Below are positions 20,674 through 30,642 of a stretch of DNA of 64,000 nt, one piece after another; within the stretch, counting starts at the first letter, position 1, and each line of letters begins with the position of its first letter. The notes under the pieces are model-generated. The model was given only the letters and a program-made list of their open reading frames with translations. It ran no database searches and had not been told where the DNA came from. Source of the stretch: Erwinia_E haradaeae_C (GTDB lineage Bacteria; Pseudomonadota; Gammaproteobacteria; Enterobacterales; Enterobacteriaceae); contig NZ_LR217735.1 of NCBI RefSeq assembly GCF_900698995.1, forward strand, positions 62,001-126,000. Reading direction: 5' to 3'. The translations under genes were made by a program, and so were the position numbers.

Positions 20674-21582
20674 ATGTTTAAAGGAAGCATTGTAGCCCTA
20701 ATTACACCAATGAATAAGAAAGGCATGGTATGTGTTAGTAGTTTGAAAAAACTTATTAATTATCACGTGAATAGCGGAACTTCAGCAATAGTTGCTTTAG
20801 GTACAACAGGAGAAACAGCTACATTGACTAATGCAGAACGTAGTCATGTGATTGAGTTAATATTAAAATTTTCAACAGGGCGAATTCCTATTATAGTAGG
20901 CACTGGTACGAATAGTACCGCAGAAGGTGTTTCTATGACCAAATCTTTAGAAAAATCTGGTGTAGCTGCATGCTTAAGTATAACTCCTTATTATAATTGC
21001 CCAACACAAGAAGGACTTTATCGACATTTCAGAACAATCGCTGAAAGTACTAATCTTCCACAGATACTATATAATGTTCCTTTACGTACTGGTGTAGATT
21101 TGCTACCAATGACCATTAAACGTCTTGCTAATATTAAAAACATTATCGGAATTAAAGAGGCAACTGGAGATTTATTACGTATAACTGAAATTAAAAAGTT
21201 AGTTCAAGAAGATTTTCTTCTACTTAGTGGTGACGATGCTACTGCGTTAAATTTTATGGAGCTAGGTGGGTGTGGCGTTGTGTCTGTAACAGCTAATATT
21301 GCTGCTTATCAGATGGCAAATCTATATGGTTTATTTCAAAACGGAAAAATCGATCAGGCTCGCCTTTTAAATCAAAAACTAATGAATCTGCATCAAACAT
21401 TATTCATTGAGCCTAATCCTATTCCTGTTAAATGGGCAGCAAAACAATTAGGATTAATACATAACGATGTATTACGCTTACCAATGACGTCATTAACTAA
21501 AGTGAATCATGTTGTTGTCCAGCAGGCGCTTAAAGATGCCGATTGTTTTTTAAATACGGGGGTGTATACATGTCTAACTTAG
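20674..21582 (+). CDS. dapA: 4-hydroxy-tetrahydrodipicolinate synthase
   Basis: Condenses pyruvate with aspartate semialdehyde, the first step dedicated to diaminopimelate and lysine. It has 302 residues (E. coli 292). Catalytic residues are intact: T44/T45 in GTTGET, Tyr in ILYNVP, Arg in PLRTG and the Schiff-base Lys in GIKEATG (position 161). At the E. coli lysine-inhibition site, N80 and E84 remain but H53 is Asn and H56 is Arg, so feedback may be lost. The C-terminus runs about 10 residues past the E. coli end and overlaps bamC by 13 bp. A strong AAGGAAG precedes the ATG. The order dapA-bamC-purC is as in E. coli. Confidence 0.98.
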   Translation: MFKGSIVALITPMNKKGMVCVSSLKKLINYHVNSGTSAIVALGTTGETATLTNAERSHVIELILKFSTGRIPIIVGTGTNSTAEGVSMTKSLEKSGVAACLSITPYYNCPTQEGLYRHFRTIAESTNLPQILYNVPLRTGVDLLPMTIKRLANIKNIIGIKEATGDLLRITEIKKLVQEDFLLLSGDDATALNFMELGGCGVVSVTANIAAYQMANLYGLFQNGKIDQARLLNQKLMNLHQTLFIEPNPIPVKWAAKQLGLIHNDVLRLPMTSLTKVNHVVVQQALKDADCFLNTGVYTCLT

Positions 21583-22619
21583 GACATCGGCCTACGATAG
21601 CGATGATTTTAGGATTATTATCAGTATCTTTTTTATCAGCTTGCTCTAGGAATGGATATGATAAGCATCAAGCAATTAGCTATGCACCTACGTTAAAAAT
21701 AGATGACCCTAAAGAGTTAAAAGCTCCGGATGGCATGGTTTTGCCAACACGAAATCAGTATTTCTATATTCCTTTCGTGGCCATAAAGAGTGAGAGTGAT
21801 ACGCAAGTCGATCTTAAACCGCCAACTCAAAGTTTAATGAATGAGCAAAACCTGCATGCTCAAATATCTGGGAATGTAGGAATATTAAGTATCCATGGCT
21901 CCTCTAGTTTGATTTCGTCACAAATAATTAGTATTTTACAGAAAAATGGATTTGTAACTTTCCATCGTCAAGATATACATAAAAATTTATTTACTAATTG
22001 GGTCCGGTGGAATTCTTCTGGTGATGACAAAAATAATTGTTATTCTGGACGTTATCAAATTAGTATACAGCAAAGCGGCAGTTATCAAAAGATAAAAGTA
22101 ATTCTCATTGATCTACGACAAAAGAATAAGGAGGTGACCTCTTCCTCTCAAATTCAAAATTACACCGCAAGGATGTGTAGATATTTAGCTCAAAAATTAA
22201 ATATGATGATATATAAAAATCAAACAGTTCCGATGATATCTAAAAATTACAAACAGAAAATTCATGCATACAGTGGCACCAATGATATTGGTTTATCAAA
22301 TATAATTTTATGCGCTTCTTTTGATCATATTTGGTCTTGGTTGCCAGAAATCCTAAAAATGTTAAATATAGAATTAAAAGAGAGAAATTACTCACATGGA
22401 AGCTTAAAGGTAAAATACACCTCGTTAAGTAAAAAAACTATTCATAAATTAGGTGTTGCGGATATAAATTTTAAAAATGGTTACTATAAACTTCAGGTTG
22501 GTGATCTAGGATCTTATAGTAGTTTGCAGTTTTTTGATCCAAAAGGTCACCTAGTCAATCGACTGCAACATGAGAAAATATTATCCGCTTTGAAGTTAAT
22601 TACAATAAAAAATAAGTAG
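21570..22619 (+). CDS. bamC: Outer-membrane assembly lipoprotein BamC (NlpB)
   Basis: A BAM-complex lipoprotein that stabilises the BamCDE assembly. From the ATG at 21570 the protein has 349 residues (E. coli 344). The signal peptide ends in LSVSFLSAC with the lipidated Cys about residue 25. An unstructured N-terminal segment with APDGMVLPT follows, then two helix-grip domains; GRYQIS, YKLQVGDL and SSLQFFDPKGH are recognisable. I preferred 21570 to the in-frame ATG at 21543 because a GGGGGT sequence precedes it and the signal peptide then has normal length. The gene is probably translated with dapA, which it overlaps. Divergence from E. coli is high, as is usual for BamC. Confidence 0.93.
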   Translation: MSNLGHRPTIAMILGLLSVSFLSACSRNGYDKHQAISYAPTLKIDDPKELKAPDGMVLPTRNQYFYIPFVAIKSESDTQVDLKPPTQSLMNEQNLHAQISGNVGILSIHGSSSLISSQIISILQKNGFVTFHRQDIHKNLFTNWVRWNSSGDDKNNCYSGRYQISIQQSGSYQKIKVILIDLRQKNKEVTSSSQIQNYTARMCRYLAQKLNMMIYKNQTVPMISKNYKQKIHAYSGTNDIGLSNIILCASFDHIWSWLPEILKMLNIELKERNYSHGSLKVKYTSLSKKTIHKLGVADINFKNGYYKLQVGDLGSYSSLQFFDPKGHLVNRLQHEKILSALKLITIKNK

Positions 22620-23411
22620 ATATAAATATGATAAACTTATAAATTCTCTACTTATACGAAAAATTTTACTCCTAATTTAACTATTTTACTCCATAAAGAC
22701 CATCTAAAACTGGGCAGAGTAGGTTAAGGTTTGATAAAGTATGCATACTATCATAATATAAAATATATTCCTTCTTAGGATATTTTATCATATTTGTTTA
22801 AAGATATATATAATTTATGTATAAATTTTGGTTAGAGTATCTTTGAGTAGAGAGAGCGAAGTGAATGAGAAGTATTGATACATGTATATCAATTGTATTA
22901 TATCAAAAATAACTTATAATTTATACATTATAATCTATCATGATGCTTTTCTTTGAAAATTATCCAAGTATCAATTACTAGGGATTAAGATGAGATATAA
23001 AATAGTTTATTAAGACTAAATAGTCTAATAAGAATTTATTATAGCAGGGTTAACTATTTATTTTTAGATCTTGATAAATTCAGTTAGATATTGCTTAAAT
23101 TAATTAAGCTAAAATTTTAATTTTTTATCATGGTTTTTTAGATCTCATAAAATAATTAAAAAGAAATCGTGGAATAATGAATGTATAAGTAAAAATATAT
23201 AATCGAATATTGCATGCATGATAAGTATGATAAGAATGACTGGGTTTACATTGGAGATGTTAACGGATTATGTAAGGTTATATAATCGATCATACTATAT
23301 ATGATATATGATAATACGTTTTTATTAAAAGAGTGTTATTATGATAAGCAATGTAAAAATCTTGCGAAAACAATGTACGATTATTATTTTATTAAAAGTT
23401 GAGCAAATACG
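22620..23411. other. Spacer between bamC and purC
   Basis: 792 bp with no recognised gene. A less AT-rich patch at about 22690-22735 does not match a known RNA that I can recall. The purC promoter is probably in the last 150 bp. Confidence 0.6.
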
Positions 23412-24125
23412 ATGCGTAAGATGATGGAGTTGTATCGTGGTAAAACAAAGACCCTATATAGTACTGATCAGCCGGATCTATTAGTATTAGAATTCCGTGA
23501 TGATATTTCCGCTCTAGATGGAAAGCGTGTTGATCAGTTTAATCGAAAAGGGCTGATTAATAATAAGTTGAATTATTTTATAATGTCACACTTACAGAAG
23601 GCCGGCATAAAAACTCAGATCAAAGAATTATATTCTCATAATGCAACATTAGTGAAAAATTTAAAAATGGCTCCATTGGAATTTGTATTGCGTAATCGCG
23701 CTGCAGGATCATTAGTAAAACGATTAGGGATTAAGGAAGGAACCGCTCTTTGTCCTCCGGTGTTTGATTTATTTTTGAAAAATGATGATAAACATGATCC
23801 TATGGTCAATTCATCTTATTGCAGAACATTTGGCTGGGTAAGTTCAGATCATCTGTCACGTATGCGAGAAATCACTTTTCAGACTAATAAAATTTTAAAT
23901 ACACTTTTTTCTGAAATAGGTTTGATTTTAGTGGATTTTAAATTAGAGTTTGGAATATTTCAGAATGAAGTAATTTTAGGTGATGAATTTTCTCCTGATA
24001 GTGCTCGATTGTGGGATCAAAAAACTTTTCATAAAATGGATAAAGACCTTTACCGACAGACTCAAGTTGGCTTAATAGAGGCTTATGAAGAAGTTGCAAA
24101 TCGTTTAGGGGTAAACCTAGACTAG
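23412..24125 (+). CDS. purC: Phosphoribosylaminoimidazole-succinocarboxamide synthase
   Basis: The SAICAR synthase of purine biosynthesis, joining CAIR and aspartate with ATP. The 237 residues equal E. coli PurC. Signatures are ELYRGKTKTLY (6-16), the VLRNRAAGSLVKRLG loop (about 95-109) and ILVDFKLEFG near residue 178, followed by GDEFSPDSARLWD. The start matches the E. coli start. It follows bamC as in E. coli but is separated by a large spacer, so it is probably transcribed alone. It is the only purine biosynthesis enzyme in this window. Confidence 0.98.
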   Translation: MRKMMELYRGKTKTLYSTDQPDLLVLEFRDDISALDGKRVDQFNRKGLINNKLNYFIMSHLQKAGIKTQIKELYSHNATLVKNLKMAPLEFVLRNRAAGSLVKRLGIKEGTALCPPVFDLFLKNDDKHDPMVNSSYCRTFGWVSSDHLSRMREITFQTNKILNTLFSEIGLILVDFKLEFGIFQNEVILGDEFSPDSARLWDQKTFHKMDKDLYRQTQVGLIEAYEEVANRLGVNLD

Positions 24126-25279
24126 TTTATGTTTATAAAATAATTTTATCAGTTATCACAGACTATTTATAGGTTTTTAGTTTGTATGATGATTGAGGTT
24201 TAAATACAAAGTTTTTATCCTTCAAGGTTACTCTAGACATTAAATATATTTATTTCTTATATAAGTATCAAGATCTTTTGAATAAAACTTCAGTTCATTA
24301 ATTTTATTATAAACATCTGAATTTATTGTCTGAATAAAAATAAAAGATAAAGGCTGTAATATGCAGTAAATTTTATACTAAATGATATTAAGTACGGTCC
24401 GATTTATAAATGAGTAATAAACATATATTTTAGAGATATGGTGAACACTAAGATTCTTTATAAGTAAGATGTACACAGGTTAGATACAAAAAGATACTTA
24501 TAATAATCAAGGTGGTTCTCTACAAGGAAAAATAAATAAAATACCAGAAAAATTTAGAATAAAGGTTATAATTTTATATTGTATTTATATACATAGTTGA
24601 TTTTTACATTTTATCGGGATTCACTCTATCTTTAATAAATGTGTTTTTTAAAAATATCTTTATATAATCTTTCTCTGTGGTTTGAAATTATTTTTATCTG
24701 TTTGTAATACTGTACAATTATTATACCACTTTTACTGGTCTCGGATAAAGTAAATGGTATACATATTACATAATAAATCCATAAAATCTCAGTATATATA
24801 TTACTAAAATGTGTCATCTGTGTATACATCACTATGATACCTACATATGTTTTTAAAACTATTAGATTGGATAGAACTTTTTTTATCAATAATTATGTAA
24901 CAATTGTATTGTAATGAATTGTCTTAATTTATGCGATAATTTATAATCTTGGCTGAACAAAATTATAAGAGAGCGTTTTTCTATTAAAAGATAAATAGCA
25001 GTTTTGTAAAAGAACAGTGGTTAGTGTTATTGATTTTTAATATTTTTATAGGTTTAATATGCTCAGTGAGAATTTTACTAGAATATTTAAAAATAACTAA
25101 CGTTAGCATTTTAAAAATTTATCAAGAGTAGGGTAAGTGACTATGATAAGCTAAGCTCTTATGTTCTGACAGTGTAATGGTTTAGGTAATTTATGTTTTA
25201 TATAAAAATATGCCTATATTACTGGCATGCTCTGTATTGAGCTAATGTAATCAACCTTAACACCAGTTTGGCTCTCGTT
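24126..25279. other. Spacer before lysC; no lysine riboswitch seen
   Basis: 1.15 kb, AT-rich. In E. coli the lysC leader carries a lysine riboswitch of roughly 170-200 nt with GC-rich stems. Nothing of that kind is seen here. An 85-codon minus-strand ORF (24632-24889), rich in Ile and Tyr, has no similarity that I recognise and is probably chance. Confidence 0.6.
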
Positions 25280-26632
25280 ATGTCTCACAATTTTATTGTA
25301 GCGAAATTTGGCGGCAGTAGTATGGCTGATTATATATCTATGCAGCATAGTGCTGATATAGTTTTAAAAAAACCTGCTATACGCTTAGTAGTATTATCAG
25401 CATCTGCAGGGGTAACTAATCAGCTTTTCTTGCTAGCTGAAGGTCAGTGTAAAAAAAAACGTATTTCTATACTATCCACGATCGTCCAAATGCAAGAGGC
25501 TATTATTCAACGGTTGATTGATCAAAAAGTTATTCGTAATAAAATAAATCACATACTTAGCAATATTCAAGCTCTTTCTAAAATTGCAGAGTTTTCAAAA
25601 TCTTCTGAGCTAACTGATGAGTTAATTAGTCATGGTGAGTTAATGTCTAGTTTGCTTTTTGTTGAAATCCTTCGTGAGCGTAAAGTGGCGGTGGAATGGT
25701 TTGACGTACGTAAAGTAATGCGTACTGATGCGTGTTTTGGTTCTGCAGAGCCAAAAATTAGCATACTTCGAGAGCTTGTTCAGCATCAATTACAGCCTCT
25801 GATTTTAGAAGCATTAATTGTGACACAAGGGTTTATTGGTCGAGAAGAAAAAGGACGAACTACAACTTTGGGTCGCGGAGGTAGTGACTATACTGCGGCA
25901 ATGCTTGGAGAAGCGCTAAATGTTAAAAGGATTGATATTTGGACTGATGTTTCCGGAATTTATACTGCAGATCCGCGATTAGTTCCATCCGCTCAGCGTA
26001 TTGACAAGATCACTGTTAAAGAAGCATTTACGATGGCAACTTGTGGTGCGAAAATATTACATCCAGCAACTTTATTACCCGTAGTGCGTAGTGATATGTC
26101 AATATTTATTGGCTCTAGTAAGCAGCCAGGAGCCGGTGGTACTATTGTATGTCACGAGATTCACAATTTGCCTTTGTTTCGAGCTCTTGCGCTACGCTCT
26201 CATCAGACCTTGCTAACGTTACATAATGTTTATCTATCAGATACATTTTGTTTTTTTGAAGCAGTATGTAAATTATTAATACGCCATGGTATTCATCTGG
26301 ATTTGATAATGCGATCTGAAGTAAAATTAGCAGTAACACTAGATACAAGCTGGTCTTTTGTAATGACCAGTAATCTTTTAAATCCAGCATTGCTTACTGA
26401 ACTTACTGATTTTTGTAAGTTAGAGGTAGAAGAAAATTTAGCATTAGTATCAATTATTGGAAACAAGATTTCTAAGCTTGACAGTTCTGAGAAAAAAATT
26501 TTGAGTTTATTAGATTTATGTAATATACGTATGGTTTTTAATAGTTATCCTCAATGTACACTCTGTTTTTTGGCACCTATTGACGATGCTGAGAGGATAA
26601 TACAACTTTTGCACTATAAGATATTTGAATAA
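25280..26632 (+). CDS. lysC: Aspartokinase III (lysine-type), feedback site altered
   Basis: Phosphorylates aspartate, opening the route to lysine, threonine and methionine. The 450 residues (E. coli 449) show the kinase domain with AKFGGSSMAD, SHGELMS, FDVRKVMRTD, TLGRGGSDYTA and TDVSGIYTADPR, then two ACT domains. The ACT loop that binds lysine differs at positions where E. coli changes relieve inhibition: Leu for M318, Cys for G323, Phe for L325 and Arg for T344. I start at the ATG at 25280 because MSHNFIVAKFGG aligns with the E. coli start; an in-frame TTG lies four codons earlier. The ribosome-binding site is weak. An A9 run at 25451-25459 is a possible slippage site. Confidence 0.97.
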   Translation: MSHNFIVAKFGGSSMADYISMQHSADIVLKKPAIRLVVLSASAGVTNQLFLLAEGQCKKKRISILSTIVQMQEAIIQRLIDQKVIRNKINHILSNIQALSKIAEFSKSSELTDELISHGELMSSLLFVEILRERKVAVEWFDVRKVMRTDACFGSAEPKISILRELVQHQLQPLILEALIVTQGFIGREEKGRTTTLGRGGSDYTAAMLGEALNVKRIDIWTDVSGIYTADPRLVPSAQRIDKITVKEAFTMATCGAKILHPATLLPVVRSDMSIFIGSSKQPGAGGTIVCHEIHNLPLFRALALRSHQTLLTLHNVYLSDTFCFFEAVCKLLIRHGIHLDLIMRSEVKLAVTLDTSWSFVMTSNLLNPALLTELTDFCKLEVEENLALVSIIGNKISKLDSSEKKILSLLDLCNIRMVFNSYPQCTLCFLAPIDDAERIIQLLHYKIFE

Positions 26633-27573
26633 TAAGATATTTGAAGAATTTATTAAAAGAAGAGTCTGATATAGTTTATTCGTTTTATTTTTATAAATTA
26701 TCACTTATAATGGAAAGTTTTAATATTTTTTAAAATAACATTTTAAAAAATAAGCATTGCATATTTATTAATTCACAGAATATTAAAAATTTTATATACT
26801 ATTAATATTAGCAGGGGTAATTCTAATAAAAATATAAGTTTACTAGTAGTGCTAGTAATGTTTTTCTGTTTATTTAAAATATATATTAATATATAAGCAG
26901 TGATACTCTGTTAAATAGTAGAATGAATGAATTTTATTCTCTTTATATATCTTATGTTTTATGTAATAATTTTTATTAAACTATAAGCTTAATATTCATT
27001 TTTTTAAAATACTATACAGAATATAGTCTGATAGTTTTTAGCAAGATTATTTATTATTAACACTTTTGTTTTAGGTAACAATAATATTTTACCTAAATCT
27101 TTTAGATATTTTCATAATTAACAATATATAATCATATGATATAAATGATGATAATATGTATTTTTTATTACTTATACATTAATTAGCATAATATATTATA
27201 CGTAGTGATAGCGTGATTATTTTATTTAATGTTATCCCCATTATATTACAGGTTCGTGATATTATAGGAATTTTGGCATTATATCAGCATATTAATATAA
27301 CTTAGCTACTCTTTGATTTTTTAGTGTAAATTGATGTAATGATTGAATTGATTGAAAATCGATGAATAGAATTCAGTACTTGATTTTTGATATATTTTAC
27401 TAGAATGTCAAAATGATTACTTACAGTTTTAATTATAACTTATAGATTTTTGTTTATATAAATAATCTATAATTGTCTATGACATATTGCCTGTAGATTC
27501 TTTAGGTTCAGGTTATGAACATAGGTAAGGTGTTCATACTATATAAAATGTCGTTTCTTTGAGTAAAATTAAT
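26633..27573. other. Spacer between lysC and the nuo operon
   Basis: 941 bp of AT-rich DNA. Right after lysC the last codons are partly repeated (AAGATATTTGAA occurs twice around 26617-26646). The nuo promoter must lie in this gap but no element could be fixed. No RNA gene is seen. Confidence 0.6.
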
Positions 27574-28020
27574 ATGTCTACAACTATAAACACTCTTGCT
27601 CATCAATGCGGTTTTATTCTTTTTTTGGTTGCCGCAATATGTTTTTGTTTATTAATGCTATTAATCTCATGGTTTTTGGGTAGTAAAGCCGACGGAAGAT
27701 ATACTAATACACCATTTGAATCAGGTATTGCTTCTGTTGGAAGCGCTAGATTGCGATTATCGATTAAATTCTATTTGATAGCTATGTTTTTTGTTATTTT
27801 CGATGCTGAGTCTTTATATCTCTATGCCTGGGCAGTATCAATTCGTGAAGTCGGTTGGATTGGGTTTATTGAAGCTACAATTTTTATTGTTATTTTGCTT
27901 GTAAGTTTATTTTATCTAGCTCGTATTAGGGCTCTGAATTGGTCTCCTGCTTATTGTAAACTTCATGTCTGTAAAACGACTACCTTACCTAATATTTTAG
28001 GTGCTAAATATCCTCATTGA
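27574..28020 (+). CDS. nuoA: NADH-quinone oxidoreductase subunit A
   Basis: A small membrane subunit of complex I near the quinone channel. It has 148 residues (E. coli 147) and three membrane spans (about 12-35, 65-85 and 95-118). The conserved loop TPFESGIASVGSARLRLS and FFVIFDAESLYLYAWA are present. The ATG at 27574 matches the E. coli start (MSTTINTLAH); an in-frame TTG at 27559 is possible but has no support. It is first in an operon running to nuoN in standard enteric order. Confidence 0.97.
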   Translation: MSTTINTLAHQCGFILFLVAAICFCLLMLLISWFLGSKADGRYTNTPFESGIASVGSARLRLSIKFYLIAMFFVIFDAESLYLYAWAVSIREVGWIGFIEATIFIVILLVSLFYLARIRALNWSPAYCKLHVCKTTTLPNILGAKYPH

Positions 28021-28063
28021 TATGATATGTTTATTTATCCATTAATAAAAATAGAGAAAATAT

Positions 28064-28738
28064 ATGGATTATACTCTCACTCGCCCTAATCAAAATAGTG
28101 ATAATGATGCTTATCCTTTACATAAAAAAGAACGGGTAGATGACCCTTTAAAAGATCATAGGCATCAAAATATTTATTTTGGAAAATTAGAACTTCTTTT
28201 ACACAAGATGGTGAATTGGGGTCGAAAGAATTCTCTTTGGCCATTGAATTTTGGATTGTCTTGTTGTTATGTAGAAATGACTACTGCATTTACTGCAGTA
28301 CATGATGTAGCTCGTTTTGGGTCAGAGGTTATCCGTTCGTCGCCACGACAAGCGGATTTAATGGTAATCGCTGGTACTTGTTTTACTAAGATGGCTCCAG
28401 TAATTCAGCGTTTATATGATCAAATGTTAGAACCTAAGTGGGTAATTTCTATGGGATCATGTGCTAATTCTGGTGGTATGTATGATATATATTCAGTAGT
28501 GCAAGGTGTGGATAAATTCTTGCCAGTAGATGTATATATCCCCGGTTGTCCGCCAAGGCCGGAGGCGTATATGCAAGCATTGTTATTATTACAGGAATCT
28601 ATTGGAAAAGAGCGTCGACCATTATCATCGCTCATGCATGATCAGAACGTATATCGTCCCAAGATGCAATCTGAAAGAGAGAGAAAAAACGCAGAGCGTA
28701 TTGCTACTACATATTTGTGCACGCCAGACGAAATTTAA
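28064..28738 (+). CDS. nuoB: NADH-quinone oxidoreductase subunit B
   Basis: A peripheral-arm subunit that carries the terminal [4Fe-4S] cluster N2, which donates electrons to quinone. It has 224 residues (E. coli 220). Cluster cysteines are present: the tandem pair in GLSCCYVEM (about 62-70), one in AGTCFTKMAP and one in PGCPPRPEAY. The C-terminal tail with ERERKNAERIA matches E. coli. It lies 43 bp after nuoA. Confidence 0.98.
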   Translation: MDYTLTRPNQNSDNDAYPLHKKERVDDPLKDHRHQNIYFGKLELLLHKMVNWGRKNSLWPLNFGLSCCYVEMTTAFTAVHDVARFGSEVIRSSPRQADLMVIAGTCFTKMAPVIQRLYDQMLEPKWVISMGSCANSGGMYDIYSVVQGVDKFLPVDVYIPGCPPRPEAYMQALLLLQESIGKERRPLSSLMHDQNVYRPKMQSERERKNAERIATTYLCTPDEI

Positions 28739-28840
28739 TTTTTGACAATAATCAAAGATAGATCTACGACTAAGATCATAATAACACCATTAGAATAAGA
28801 AGTGTATATTCGTTACGTGGTTAGAATAGTGAAGTAATTT

Positions 28841-30640
28841 ATGACAGATTTGCCTAGTAAAAATATTGTACAAATAGTAGAAAAAACTTTAGATCAGTGC
28901 GATCATCCAGTTCTTTCGAAGCTTTATCAGCATTTTGGTCCTCATGCTTTGAGTTTGCAGGCCACATGTACTGATATGGCTGTAGCTTGGGTGCAGCGTG
29001 AACAGATATTGGAAATTGTGCAATTTTTGTATGAGTTTTTCAAACCATATGTGATGCTGTATGATTTACATGGTGTAGATGAGCGTCAGAGAAGATATCG
29101 CATTGGTTTACCAGAAGCAGATTTTTCTATTTTTTATCATTTTATCTTTATTCAAGAAAATCGTGATCTGATGCTAAAATTAGCGCTATCAGAGCGGAAC
29201 TTACAGGTTCCGACTATTAGTCATATTTTTAAAAATGCAAACTGGTATGAGCGTGAAACTTGGGAGATGTTTGGTATCCATGTGACTGGACATCCTCATC
29301 TTACGCGTATTATGATGCCACGAAATTGGCAGGGCCATCCACTTAGAAAAGATTACCCAGCGCGCGCTACTGAATTTAAACCTTTTGAATTTACTAAACA
29401 AACAGAAGATTTTGCCATGGAGTCTCTACTTTTTCGGCCAGAAGAGTGGGGAATGAAAAGATCCAGTGCTCATGAGGATTTTATGTTTTTAAATCTTGGC
29501 CCTAATCACCCATCTGTTCATGGAGTATTTCGTATTATTCTTCAGCTTGATGGCGAAGAGATTATTGATTGCGTGCCAGATATTGGCTATCACCATCGTG
29601 GTGCAGAAAAGATGGGGGAGAGACAGTCATGGCACAGCTATATTCCATATACTGATCGCATTGAATATCTAGGTGGTTGCATTAATGAGTTACCTTATGT
29701 TTTAGCTGTAGAAAAACTAGCTGGTATTACAGTACCAGCGCGTGCTGAGGTAATTCGAGTAATGCTATCTGAATTGTTTCGCATTAACAGTCATTTATTA
29801 TATATCTCTACATTTATACAGGATGTAGGTGCCATGTCACCAGTCTTTTTAGCTTTTACTGATCGTCAAAAGATCTATAATATTATAGAGGCTATTACTG
29901 GTTTTCGAATGCACCCAGCCTGGTTCCGGATAGGTGGTGTAGCTAATGATCTTCCAAAAGGATGGGAACGTTTACTTTATGAGTTGCTTCATTGGTTACC
30001 GAAGCGCCTTAAATTATATGAACAGGCTGCGTTAAAAAACTCTATTTTTATTGCTCGCACTAAAGGTGTAGCTTCTTATAATATGGAAGAAGCATTATCT
30101 TGGGGGGTGACAGGGGCAGGGTTACGCGCAACTGGTTTGGATTTTGATATACGTAAATGGCGACCTTGTTCTGGGTATGAGAATTTTGATTTTGAAGTAC
30201 CTATCGGTCATGGTATAAGTTGCGCTTATACGCGTGTTATGCTTAAAATGGAAGAAATTCGTCAAAGTATGCGTATTTTAGAGCAGTGTTTGCATAATAT
30301 GCCTGTAGGTTTATTTAAAGCTAATCATCCACTTACTACACCGCCACCAAAAGAGCGTACTTTACAGCATATTGAAACTTTAATTACTCATTTTTTGCAA
30401 GTTTCATGGGGTCCAGTGATGCCAGTGAATGAATCCTTTCAAATGATAGAGGCTACTAAGGGAGTCAATAGTTACTATCTTATTAGTGATGGAAATACGA
30501 TGAGCTATCGAACGCGAGTACGCACGCCTAGTTTTCCACACTTGCAGCAGATTCCTTCGGTGATTAATGGCAGTTTAATATCAGATTTAATCGTCTATCT
30601 TGGTAGTATTGATTTTGTGATGTCAGATGTGGACCGATAA
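28841..30640 (+). CDS. nuoCD: NADH-quinone oxidoreductase subunit C/D (fused)
   Basis: A fusion of the 30-kDa and 49-kDa subunits of complex I. It has 599 residues, as in E. coli (596-600). The NuoC part (about 1-190) keeps ANWYERETWEMFGI and HPLRKDYPA. The NuoD part starts with FLNLGPNHPSVHGVFR (about 212-227) and has GYHHRGAEKMGE, and quinone-pocket residues near its start. It ends in VMSDVDR, the enteric C-terminus. The fusion is a good marker of gammaproteobacterial ancestry. nuoE follows after 2 bp. Confidence 0.98.
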   Translation: MTDLPSKNIVQIVEKTLDQCDHPVLSKLYQHFGPHALSLQATCTDMAVAWVQREQILEIVQFLYEFFKPYVMLYDLHGVDERQRRYRIGLPEADFSIFYHFIFIQENRDLMLKLALSERNLQVPTISHIFKNANWYERETWEMFGIHVTGHPHLTRIMMPRNWQGHPLRKDYPARATEFKPFEFTKQTEDFAMESLLFRPEEWGMKRSSAHEDFMFLNLGPNHPSVHGVFRIILQLDGEEIIDCVPDIGYHHRGAEKMGERQSWHSYIPYTDRIEYLGGCINELPYVLAVEKLAGITVPARAEVIRVMLSELFRINSHLLYISTFIQDVGAMSPVFLAFTDRQKIYNIIEAITGFRMHPAWFRIGGVANDLPKGWERLLYELLHWLPKRLKLYEQAALKNSIFIARTKGVASYNMEEALSWGVTGAGLRATGLDFDIRKWRPCSGYENFDFEVPIGHGISCAYTRVMLKMEEIRQSMRILEQCLHNMPVGLFKANHPLTTPPPKERTLQHIETLITHFLQVSWGPVMPVNESFQMIEATKGVNSYYLISDGNTMSYRTRVRTPSFPHLQQIPSVINGSLISDLIVYLGSIDFVMSDVDR

Positions 30641-30642
30641 AT

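Noticed and set aside
24632..24889. 85-codon minus-strand ORF before lysC, with hydrophobic segments
   Set aside because: Rich in Ile, Tyr and Lys as expected for AT-rich noise, with no recognised family and no neighbour supporting a function. It is the longest such spacer ORF, so it is only weakly excluded.
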